This document shows positions 1-5,270 of a DNA stretch of 5,444 bases, in pieces. The first letter of the stretch is position 1; every line of letters begins with the position of its first letter. The stretch is from Actinomycetes bacterium. Its GTDB lineage: Bacteria; Actinomycetota; Coriobacteriia; Anaerosomatales; Anaerosomataceae. The notes below the pieces were generated by a model, which saw only the letters and a list, made by a program, of their open reading frames with translations, ran no database searches and was not told the origin of the DNA. The stretch is from assembly GCA_021850085.1 (NCBI GenBank), contig JAJZRZ010000125.1, positions 1 through 5,444 of the forward strand. The letters are read 5' to 3'. A program made the translations under genes and the position numbers.

Positions 1-1
1 A

Positions 2-61
2 GCGTTCCTGCTTTTTAACACACTGATTCGAATAGAGAACAGGTTTGACGAATGGGCTTGA
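2..61 (+). CDS. Possible 3' tail of an unidentified plus-strand gene entering from the left
   Basis: One plus-strand frame is open from the window edge to a TGA at 59-61. It gives a 19-residue C-terminus that starts AFLLFNTLIRIE and ends DEWA. The peptide is hydrophobic and then charged, as at the end of a membrane or membrane-associated protein, but it is far too short to assign a family. The other two forward frames stop at 16-18 and 24-26, so this is the only plus frame that could be coding here. Codons such as CGA and ATA and the low G+C differ from every other gene in the window. It would converge on the minus-strand gene ending at 100, with a hairpin between them. An open stretch of 19 codons can easily arise by chance. 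Confidence 0.25.
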   Translation, partial: AFLLFNTLIRIENRFDEWA

Positions 62-82
62 TGGCACCATATGAGTGCATTG

Positions 83-99
83 CGCACCGCTAGGGTGCG
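83..99. terminator. Small hairpin between convergent 3' ends
   Basis: CGCACC (83-88) and GGTGCG (94-99) form a perfect 6-bp stem around the 5-base loop GCTAG. It starts directly after the TAA of the minus-strand gene ending at 100 and lies 21 bases beyond the possible plus-strand stop at 59-61. It could therefore end transcription from both sides. No run of T follows on either strand, so a classical Rho-independent terminator is not shown. It could instead be a chance palindrome or part of a recombination junction. Confidence 0.3.
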
Positions 100-567
100 T
101 TACTTCGGATCGCGTGTCTCGGGCGTCGAACCGTCGTAGCAGCCGAAACCGAGCGCCCAATCGAGCGTGGTCTGGCTCGGCGCGGTCCTCGTGAGGAGGC
201 TCTGCTCCTTCTGCAACGTCACGAGAAGGACCTTCGGGTTGATGTTGAACTCCTGCGCGACCTCCCAGATCAACAGCGACACCGGTTGCATCGTGCCATC
301 CGCACGCCGAGCCGCGAGCGTGACATCGAGCACACCTGGATGCCGTTCCAAGAACGCCTGGATGTCCTGAGCGCTCATCGAGCCGGAGGCTCGGAACACG
401 TCATCGGCTATGACCAGACGTGCGTTGAAAGACGGCGCGATGGCTGCGCTGGCGGGGGTCGCGGACAGTGCGCCGAACAGCAACGAAGCGGTGGCGAGCG
501 TGACGGAGAGAGCGCGATGCGCGCGAGACAAGCGCGGTGCGAGACCCGCTGGAGATGGCTTCGACAT
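100..567 (-). CDS. Small secreted protein, probably a C-terminally truncated lysozyme-like/hemagglutinin-type domain
   Basis: The product is 155 residues. Residues 1-41 are a Sec signal peptide: an Arg-containing n-region (PRLSRAHR), a hydrophobic core (about 20-36) and an Ala-Ser-Ala site at 39-41, predicting cleavage before Ala42. The mature part has SMSAQDIQAFLERHPG (63-78), then a helical stretch and NPKVLLVTLQKEQSLL (110-125). It ends with LDWALGFGCYDGS (135-147) and DPK. From memory, this order occurs in secreted actinobacterial proteins often labelled hemagglutinin or N-acetylmuramidase-like, in which the chain continues past this point with a Tyr-x-Gly-Phe segment and further domains. 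Glu121 sits where lysozyme-like folds often carry the catalytic acid; that is inference. Here TAA follows DPK, and none of the three frames beyond it resumes the family pattern. The ATG at 565-567 is chosen because of the GGAGG nine bases upstream, the promoter behind it and the signal peptide right after it. The protein is exported, but activity is doubtful because it is cut short. Confidence 0.7.
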   Translation of the reverse strand: MSKPSPAGLAPRLSRAHRALSVTLATASLLFGALSATPASAAIAPSFNARLVIADDVFRASGSMSAQDIQAFLERHPGVLDVTLAARRADGTMQPVSLLIWEVAQEFNINPKVLLVTLQKEQSLLTRTAPSQTTLDWALGFGCYDGSTPETRDPK

Positions 568-576
568 GGGCTACGG

Positions 577-581
577 CCTCC
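577..581 (-). promoter_or_regulatory. Shine-Dalgarno site of the secreted-protein gene
   Basis: GGAGG on the minus strand lies 9 bases before the ATG at 567-565. It fixes the start of the 155-residue exported protein. Confidence 0.7.
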
Positions 582-605
582 AGGGTGGCTTGCCAGAACA
601 CCCGA

Positions 606-614
606 AGTATAGCA
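606..614 (-). promoter_or_regulatory. Extended -10 promoter of the secreted-protein gene
   Basis: On the minus strand TGC (614-612) directly precedes TATACT (611-606). This is an extended -10 element (TGn plus a 5-of-6 match to TATAAT). There is no good -35 hexamer 16-18 bases upstream, which fits an extended -10 promoter. Transcription would start near 599-600, giving a leader of about 30 bases that contains the GGAGG site. The gene would then be transcribed independently of ku-ligD. Confidence 0.45.
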
Positions 615-657
615 GCAACTGGCAGCGGCATACTACCTGAAGTGTTTATCGGCCGAC

Positions 658-683
658 CCGGGTACCGGCTTGAGCGGTACCGG
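658..683 (-). terminator. Hairpin just after ligD
   Basis: GGTACCG (661-667) and CGGTACC (675-681) form a perfect 7-bp stem with a 7-base loop. It can be lengthened by two G-C pairs (658-659 with 682-683) past one bulged base. It starts four bases after the ligD stop codon on the minus strand. No U-tract follows, so it could be a U-less terminator or a structure that protects the mRNA 3' end. Its position right after the last gene of the group supports an end-of-operon role. Confidence 0.5.
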
Positions 684-686
684 AAG

Positions 687-3131
687 TCAGCGCGCGTCGA
701 GCGCTCGGGCGATCTTCGCCAGATCCGTGGCCGCCTCGAGGTAACCCTCCCATGGGTCTGACCTGAGTGCTCGCAGGCGACGCGGAACGTTGCGGATGTC
801 GTAGTCCTCCGAGCGCACGCCTGCGTGCAGCTCGTCCCAACGGATCGGCACCGAGACGGGAGCCTGTCCCTTGGCGCGCGTCGAGTAAGCCGCGACTGCG
901 GTGGCGCCGCGCGTGTTGCGCACGTAGTCCACGAATATCCGGCCCTGCCGCTGGGCTTTGCGCATGTTCGTGGTGAACCGGGAGGGGTCCGTGGCCGTCA
1001 CCCGCTCGGCGATCGCCTTCGCGACATCTCTCGCCTGCGGCCACTCCATCGAGGGATGGACAGGTGTCACCACGTGCAGCCCCCTCCCGCCTGTCGTCTT
1101 GGCGAACGCTGTGGCTCCCAGCTCCTCGAGGGTCCGCTTCACCAGGAACGCACACTCACGAACGGCCTCCCAGCTCACATCGGCACCGGGATCGAGATCG
1201 AAGATGAGGCGGTCAGGCCGTTCGACGTCGTCCGCACGCGAACCCCACGTGTGGATCTCGAGGACGTTGAGCTGCACGAGCGCCACGAGGCCCTCAGCCG
1301 AGTCCACGAGCGCGTAGGCGACCGGGCCCTCCTCATGCTCGACGACCACCTGTCCGACGCTCGCCGGAAAGCCGCTCTCCGTGTGCTTCTGGTAGAAGCA
1401 TGGGCCGTCCGCCCCCTCGGGGCAGCGGACGAGCACGAGCGGGCGCTCCGCAAGATGCGGCAACATCCGCTCGGCCACCACAGCGTAGTACCCGGCGAGG
1501 TCCCGCTTCGTCACGCCGATCCCGCCGAAAAGCACTCTGTCCGGGTGCGTGAGGCGCACGCCTGCGACCGTGTCGGCGGCGGGCTCCGGAGTCTGCCGCG
1601 GCTGCGCCCGGTCCTCGCGCACACCTTCGAACGATCCGTGCCTCACGGTCCCCCCCTCGGTCCATTCCGTGAAGGCGACCTCGACGTCGACCTCGGGCCT
1701 CGTCCAGTGAACACCGCGCGCGCGCGCCTTCGGCACCTCGGCGGCGGGCCCGTCGTGTTCCAGCGCCGCAAGCCTCGTGCGAAGCATGCGCGACTCGGCC
1801 CGGTCCCAACCGGTCCCCACGCGGCCCGCATAGGCGAGAGCACCCGATGGCGACCGGGACGCCAGCACGAGCGCGCCGATACCGGCGCCGCCGTTGCTCG
1901 GCTCCGTGTATCCGATGACCGTGAAGTCCTCCCGGCCGACGCACTTGAGCTTCAGCCAGTCCCGGCCCCGGCCGGAGCGGTAGCGGCTGTCGGCCTTCTT
2001 CGCGATCGAACCCTCCAGCGCGTACTCGCACGCCTGCCGGTGGAATGTCTCTCCCTGCCCGGCGATGTGATCGACGAAGCGGATTCGCTCGTCCGCCCCC
2101 GCAAGCGCCGCCTTCAGCAGCTGCTTGCGTTCGATGAGCCGCACATCCCGCAGGTCGACGCCGCGCAGGTAGGGGGCGTCGAAGGCGTGGAACGTGAGGT
2201 TTGCCGCAGCCCCGCGCTTCAGCTCGGCCTGCAGCGCGCCGAAGCTCGTTCGGCCGTCGGGCATCACCACAGTGACCTCGCCGTCGAGCCATGCGCTGTC
2301 GAGGCCCAGCGCGCGGACTGGCTCGACTAGAGCCATGAAGGTATCGGTCCAATCGAGGCCGTTACGCGTGAAGAAGCGCACCTCCTCGCCCGAGACGCGA
2401 CACAGCACCCGGTAGCCATCGAGCTTGATCTCGTGGATCCACCCCTCGCCCTCGGGCGCGCGGTCGACCTTCGTCGTGAGTTCGGGCTCCATCGAGACGG
2501 GGATCTCCGCGGGCACGCCGCCTGCCGGAGTCGCCGCGACCAGCGGCTCCGCCGACGCAACCTCTCCCGCCTCGATCTGTTCCATCGTGCGCCCGCTCTT
2601 CGCCGAGAGCCGCTCAGCATCGGTCACGTCGTACTCGGCGCTCGGGCGGACGTGCTCGTCGCGCTCCTTGATGAGCAGCCAGTTGTCGCTCCGGTCCTGC
2701 GGGCGCCGCTTCATCCGCACGAGCACCCAACGGCCACGCAGCTTGCTTCCGTGCAGCTCGAACTTCAGGTCGCCCGTGCGGTACATCTCGAGCACGTCTC
2801 CCACCGGTTCGTACGTGCCGGCGTCCCACACCATCACCGTGCCGCCGCCGTACTCCCCCTTCGGGATCGTGCCCTCGAAATCCCCGTACTCGATGGGGTG
2901 GTCCTCCACCTCCACGGCCAGGTGACGGTCCTTCGTGTCATAGCTCGGCCCCTTCGGCACGGCCCACGAACGCAAGACGCCCTCCATCTCCAGACGCAGG
3001 TCGTAATGAAGACGCGACGCTGCGTGCTTATGGATGACGAACCGCGGACCGCCTTGCGCGGGCGCGATACGCCCGGCCGGTTCCGGTGTGCGAGCGAAAT
3101 CGCGTTTCTCGCGGTACGTCTCGAGCGGCAC
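687..3131 (-). CDS. ligD: Multifunctional DNA repair ligase LigD (phosphoesterase-ligase-polymerase)
   Basis: LigD is the ATP-dependent ligase of bacterial NHEJ. Ku recruits it to double-strand breaks, where it trims 3' ends, adds nucleotides and seals. At 814 residues it is close to full-length Pseudomonas LigD (840). The 3'-phosphoesterase domain (about 1-165) has RDF (10-12), His36, His42, Asp44 and Arg46 in KHAASRLHYDLR, and His78 and Tyr82 in DHPIEY. These correspond to the known catalytic set His42/His48/Asp50/Arg52/His84/Tyr88 of the Pseudomonas enzyme at a constant offset of six. The ligase domain (about 210-510) has motif I EIKLDGYR with nucleotidyl Lys236, LDGE (282-285), EGSIAKK (373-379) and WLKLK (392-396). 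The primase-like polymerase domain (about 522-814) has metal-binding Asp645 and Asp647 in FDLDPG, GGRGLHVV (681-688) and Asp735 in IFVDY. No key residue is missing. The domain order is that of proteobacterial LigD, not the polymerase-first order of mycobacteria. The start is GTG (3131-3129), directly after the ku stop, and the protein begins LETYREKRDF as is usual for the family. Confidence 0.97.
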   Translation of the reverse strand: MPLETYREKRDFARTPEPAGRIAPAQGGPRFVIHKHAASRLHYDLRLEMEGVLRSWAVPKGPSYDTKDRHLAVEVEDHPIEYGDFEGTIPKGEYGGGTVMVWDAGTYEPVGDVLEMYRTGDLKFELHGSKLRGRWVLVRMKRRPQDRSDNWLLIKERDEHVRPSAEYDVTDAERLSAKSGRTMEQIEAGEVASAEPLVAATPAGGVPAEIPVSMEPELTTKVDRAPEGEGWIHEIKLDGYRVLCRVSGEEVRFFTRNGLDWTDTFMALVEPVRALGLDSAWLDGEVTVVMPDGRTSFGALQAELKRGAAANLTFHAFDAPYLRGVDLRDVRLIERKQLLKAALAGADERIRFVDHIAGQGETFHRQACEYALEGSIAKKADSRYRSGRGRDWLKLKCVGREDFTVIGYTEPSNGGAGIGALVLASRSPSGALAYAGRVGTGWDRAESRMLRTRLAALEHDGPAAEVPKARARGVHWTRPEVDVEVAFTEWTEGGTVRHGSFEGVREDRAQPRQTPEPAADTVAGVRLTHPDRVLFGGIGVTKRDLAGYYAVVAERMLPHLAERPLVLVRCPEGADGPCFYQKHTESGFPASVGQVVVEHEEGPVAYALVDSAEGLVALVQLNVLEIHTWGSRADDVERPDRLIFDLDPGADVSWEAVRECAFLVKRTLEELGATAFAKTTGGRGLHVVTPVHPSMEWPQARDVAKAIAERVTATDPSRFTTNMRKAQRQGRIFVDYVRNTRGATAVAAYSTRAKGQAPVSVPIRWDELHAGVRSEDYDIRNVPRRLRALRSDPWEGYLEAATDLAKIARALDAR

Positions 3132-3146
3132 CTACGCCCCCTTCCT
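3129..3146 (-). promoter_or_regulatory. ku/ligD junction with the ligD ribosome-binding site inside ku
   Basis: On the minus strand the ku stop TAG (3134-3132) is followed with no gap by the ligD start GTG (3131-3129). A purine-rich AGGAAGGGGG (3146-3137) inside the last ku codons supplies a Shine-Dalgarno match; GGAAGG ends 8 bases before the GTG. This arrangement predicts one mRNA and translational coupling, which would keep the amounts of Ku and LigD linked. Confidence 0.65.
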
Positions 3147-3947
3147 GGCCGCCTGCCGCGACTCCACGCTGCGCTTGAGCAGCTCCATGATGTCGACGAC
3201 CTCGCCGCCTTCGGCACGCTCCCCGGACACATCGGGGGGCACCTCCACCTCGCCGGTCTCGACCTTGCGCCGAATGAGCGCCATGAGGTCGTCGTGGTAG
3301 CTGTCCTTCAAGACAGCCGGGTCGAAGTGGTCGACCATGGCGTCCACGAGCTGGCTCGCGAGCTTGAGCTCTTTGTCGGTGATGCCGAGGTCGGAGGGCT
3401 CGCCGACCGGGAGATCCAGATCTGCGACGTCTCGCAGCTCGTGCGGGAAGCGGAGCATCTCGAGCATCAGCGCGTCGCCGGCGGGCACGAGCGCGGCCGC
3501 ATGCTGACGCGAGCGGACGACGATGTAGGCGAGCCCGATGTACCCGGATGCCTCGAGGGTCTCGCGCAGGATCGCGTACGCCTTGCGCGCCGCCGGCGTG
3601 GCCGGCGCGAGGAAGTACGGCTTGTCGAAGTAGATGAGCGGTATCTCCTCCGCCTTGACCATCGCGAAGATGTCGATCGTCTTGGTGGCCCCCACGTTCG
3701 CGGCGCGGAAGTCGTCTTCGGTGATCACGACGAACCGGCCCGGTTCGTACTCGAAGCCCTTCACGACCTCGTCCCACGGCACCTCTTCACCGGTCACCTC
3801 GTTCACCCGCTTCTGCTTGACGGGCGCGAGGTTGCGCCGGTCGAGCATCTTGAAGGCGAGCGTGCGCGGCTCCTCAGCCGCGCGCAGCTCCACCGGCACG
3901 GTGACGAGCCCGAAGCTGATGTCGCCCCGCCAGATCGCGTTGGGCAT
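3132..3947 (-). CDS. ku: Ku protein, NHEJ DNA-end-binding factor
   Basis: Bacterial Ku forms a homodimeric ring that threads onto double-stranded DNA ends, protects them and recruits LigD. The product is 271 residues, normal for the family (about 250-300). It begins MPNAIWRGDISFGLVTVPVE, the hallmark Ku N-terminus, followed by KRVNEVTGEEVPWDEVVKGFE (46-66), a typical Ku core stretch, and FVVITEDDF (72-80). It also has IYFDKPYFLAP (105-115), ELKLASQLVDAM (183-194) and YHDDLMALI (207-215). The C-terminus has VVDIMELLKRSVESRQ (250-265), the conserved tail linked to LigD interaction. It then ends quickly in a short basic ARKGA, with no long lysine-rich extension as in some mycobacterial Ku proteins. 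The frame stays open upstream to 4568, but that part overlaps apgM and reads as low-complexity Arg/Ala shadow. The ATG at 3945-3947 with AGGGAG 8 bases upstream is the true start. Ku is cotranscribed with ligD. Confidence 0.97.
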   Translation of the reverse strand: MPNAIWRGDISFGLVTVPVELRAAEEPRTLAFKMLDRRNLAPVKQKRVNEVTGEEVPWDEVVKGFEYEPGRFVVITEDDFRAANVGATKTIDIFAMVKAEEIPLIYFDKPYFLAPATPAARKAYAILRETLEASGYIGLAYIVVRSRQHAAALVPAGDALMLEMLRFPHELRDVADLDLPVGEPSDLGITDKELKLASQLVDAMVDHFDPAVLKDSYHDDLMALIRRKVETGEVEVPPDVSGERAEGGEVVDIMELLKRSVESRQAARKGA

Positions 3948-3955
3948 ACGGCTCA

Positions 3956-3961
3956 CTCCCT
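3956..3961 (-). promoter_or_regulatory. Shine-Dalgarno site of ku
   Basis: AGGGAG on the minus strand ends 8 bases before the ku ATG. It decides the start against a much longer upstream open frame. I found no convincing -10/-35 pair in the 92-bp apgM-ku gap, so ku-ligD may depend partly on read-through from apgM or use a promoter unlike the standard consensus. Confidence 0.65.
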
Positions 3962-3993
3962 CGTTTTTCACAGCCTGAGCAGGAGATACCCGA

Positions 3994-4016
3994 CTTCCGC
4001 AGGCGCAACGCGGAAG
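3994..4016 (-). terminator. Hairpin between apgM and ku
   Basis: CTTCCGC (3994-4000) and GCGGAAG (4010-4016) form a perfect 7-bp stem with a 9-base loop. It begins 23 bases after the apgM stop on the minus strand. A very G/C-rich block with short palindromes (about 4023-4039) lies between the stop and this stem. No T run follows. It may be a weak terminator or attenuator that separates apgM from ku-ligD, or an mRNA-stabilising structure. Confidence 0.4.
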
Positions 4017-4039
4017 CAGTGCGGCCCCGGGCGCCGGCC

Positions 4040-5221
4040 TCAGCCGAGCAGCAGACCCATCACCCCGCGACCCGGGTCGACGAGCAGCCCCGTCCGGTTC
4101 GCCTCGCATTCGTTGAACGCACGTCCGCCATCGGGCGTGACCCCGGGCCCTGCCAACAGGAACGGCACCGGCTCGCCCACGTGCGTCTTGAGCGCGATAG
4201 GCGTGGGGTGGTCCGGCATAGCGAGCACGCGCAGCTCGCCGATGCGCTCGCGAAGCACGTTCGCCATCTCGCGGTCGATCGCCTCGATCGCCGCAACCTT
4301 CCCCTCCACGTTCCCCGCGTGCCCCTCCTCGTCGGGCGACTCCACGTGCACGATCACGAGATCGCGGTGCTCGAGCGCCGCGAGCGCCCCCTCGATCTGG
4401 GCCCGGTAGTCGTTGTCTGAGCCGTCGGTCACTCCCGAGATGACGATCCGCTCCATTCCGAGGAGCACCGCTAGGCCGTTGAGCAGGTCCACGCCCGAGG
4501 TCATGGCCGCCGAGACGCCGTACGCCTCGGAAAAGGGACGCAGTCCTCGCGGCGCCGCTCCGGGCCAAAACGGCCAGATGCCGGTGACCGGAGGCTTCCC
4601 GCGCGCCGAGCGGGCGGCGTTGACGGGTGAGGCAGCGAGCACTGGCCGCGCTCGCTCCATCAGGTCGAGCAGCACCTCGGCACCTGGCCCTCGGGGCAGG
4701 TGACCGGCGACCGGCTTGTCGCTGATGTCGTGGGGGGGCGTGTAGCGCGCCTCAAGCAGCTCGGGGTGGCCCTTGACCACGAGGATGTGACGGTACGCCA
4801 CGCCCGGATGGAACGAGAAGGTAGCGTCCGAGAGGGCCTCGGTCAGATCTGACACGATCGCGCGCGACTCCTCGGTCCTGATGTGGCCGCAGGAATACGA
4901 CGCCATCACACCCTCGGCCACGTGCACCAGGTTCAGCCTCAACGCAACCTCATCCGATGCGAGCGCGATGCCCAGGCTTGCGGCCTCGATGGCTCCGCGA
5001 CCCACGTGGTCGGCCACCGGATCATAGCCGAGGATGGACGTGCACGCCGCCGACGACGAGGGTTCGGTGCCCGGCGGCACCGTCTGCGCGAGGCCGAGCG
5101 TCCCGGCCGTCGCGAGCGCGTCGAGGTTGGGGGTGTATGCTGCCTCAAGCGTGGTGCGCCCGCCGAGCTCGTCGAGCGGCCAGCCCGCCGCGCCATCGAG
5201 GATCAGAACAACATGCTTCAC
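4040..5221 (-). CDS. apgM: Cofactor-independent phosphoglycerate mutase, archaeal type (proposed homoserine kinase subgroup)
   Basis: This is a cytosolic alkaline-phosphatase-superfamily enzyme of the ApgM family. It interconverts 3- and 2-phosphoglycerate without 2,3-bisphosphoglycerate. The closest subgroup is also proposed to act as a homoserine kinase in threonine synthesis, and sequence alone cannot decide between the two. The product is 393 residues, typical for the family. It opens with HVVLILDGAAGWP, where Asp9 is the first metal ligand. The nucleophile region is PSSSAACTSILGYDP (54-68), with Ser56 the likely phosphoserine. Further motifs are ISGVTDGSDNDY (261-272), HVESPDEEGHAGN (292-304, metal ligands Asp297 and His301), MPDHPTPIALKTHVGEPVPF (335-354, Asp337, His338 and His347) and FNECEA (369-374). 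An open frame extends upstream to 5398, but that part overlaps the divergent gene and is not family-like. The GTG at 5221-5219 is chosen because GGGAGG lies 8 bases upstream and the conserved strand begins at once. It lies upstream of ku on the same strand. No hom or thrC, frequent partners of the kinase-type members, is visible. Confidence 0.92.
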   Translation of the reverse strand: MKHVVLILDGAAGWPLDELGGRTTLEAAYTPNLDALATAGTLGLAQTVPPGTEPSSSAACTSILGYDPVADHVGRGAIEAASLGIALASDEVALRLNLVHVAEGVMASYSCGHIRTEESRAIVSDLTEALSDATFSFHPGVAYRHILVVKGHPELLEARYTPPHDISDKPVAGHLPRGPGAEVLLDLMERARPVLAASPVNAARSARGKPPVTGIWPFWPGAAPRGLRPFSEAYGVSAAMTSGVDLLNGLAVLLGMERIVISGVTDGSDNDYRAQIEGALAALEHRDLVIVHVESPDEEGHAGNVEGKVAAIEAIDREMANVLRERIGELRVLAMPDHPTPIALKTHVGEPVPFLLAGPGVTPDGGRAFNECEANRTGLLVDPGRGVMGLLLG

Positions 5222-5229
5222 GGCCGCTG

Positions 5230-5235
5230 CCTCCC
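5230..5235 (-). promoter_or_regulatory. Shine-Dalgarno site of apgM
   Basis: GGGAGG on the minus strand ends 8 bases before GTG (5221-5219). It supports the GTG start over in-frame codons further upstream. Confidence 0.75.
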
Positions 5236-5247
5236 GTCGTCCGGCGG

Positions 5248-5257
5248 TAGAATCGTA
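5248..5257. promoter_or_regulatory. Overlapping divergent -10 candidates in the apgM / acetyltransferase spacer
   Basis: The two divergent start codons are only 49 bp apart. On the plus strand TAGAAT (5248-5253) matches the -10 consensus at 5 of 6 positions. It would place the RNA start at about 5260, almost on the ribosome-binding site of the acetyltransferase gene. On the minus strand TACGAT (5257-5252) could serve apgM, with a start near 5245. The two overlap, so polymerase binding at one should exclude the other. Neither has a good -35 box, so both are tentative. Confidence 0.3.
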
Positions 5258-5260
5258 GCA

Positions 5261-5265
5261 GGAGG
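5261..5265 (+). promoter_or_regulatory. Shine-Dalgarno site of the acetyltransferase gene
   Basis: GGAGG, within AGGAGGTT, lies 5 bases before the ATG at 5271. This strong match fixes the start of the partial gene at the right edge. Confidence 0.7.
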
Positions 5266-5270
5266 TTGGA

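Noticed and set aside
20..45. TTCGAAT-like motif resembling a tRNA T-loop at the left edge, which could have marked an integration site
   Set aside because: The flanking bases do not form the 5-bp T stem on either strand, and no other tRNA arms or acceptor end can be found.
83..110. Possible integron attC-type site at the end of the shortened gene
   Set aside because: The GTTACTT on the plus strand does not fit the GTTRRRY core, and there is no matching partner core or long imperfect palindrome.
825..2330. A 501-codon open frame on the plus strand opposite ligD
   Set aside because: It lies wholly antisense to a well-conserved ligD, is Arg/His/Pro/Gly-rich with no recognisable domain, and is explained by the G/C-biased third positions of ligD.
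2433..4409. A 658-codon plus-strand open frame crossing ligD, ku and apgM
   Set aside because: It runs antisense across three conserved genes and their boundaries. Its translation has a low-complexity Arg/Leu/Val/His composition, typical of a mirror frame in high-GC DNA.
3948..4568. Upstream extension of the ku frame to a 478-residue protein
   Set aside because: The extra N-terminus is Arg/Ala-rich, overlaps the 3' half of apgM and shows no family similarity. Ku starts canonically at 3947 with a good Shine-Dalgarno site.
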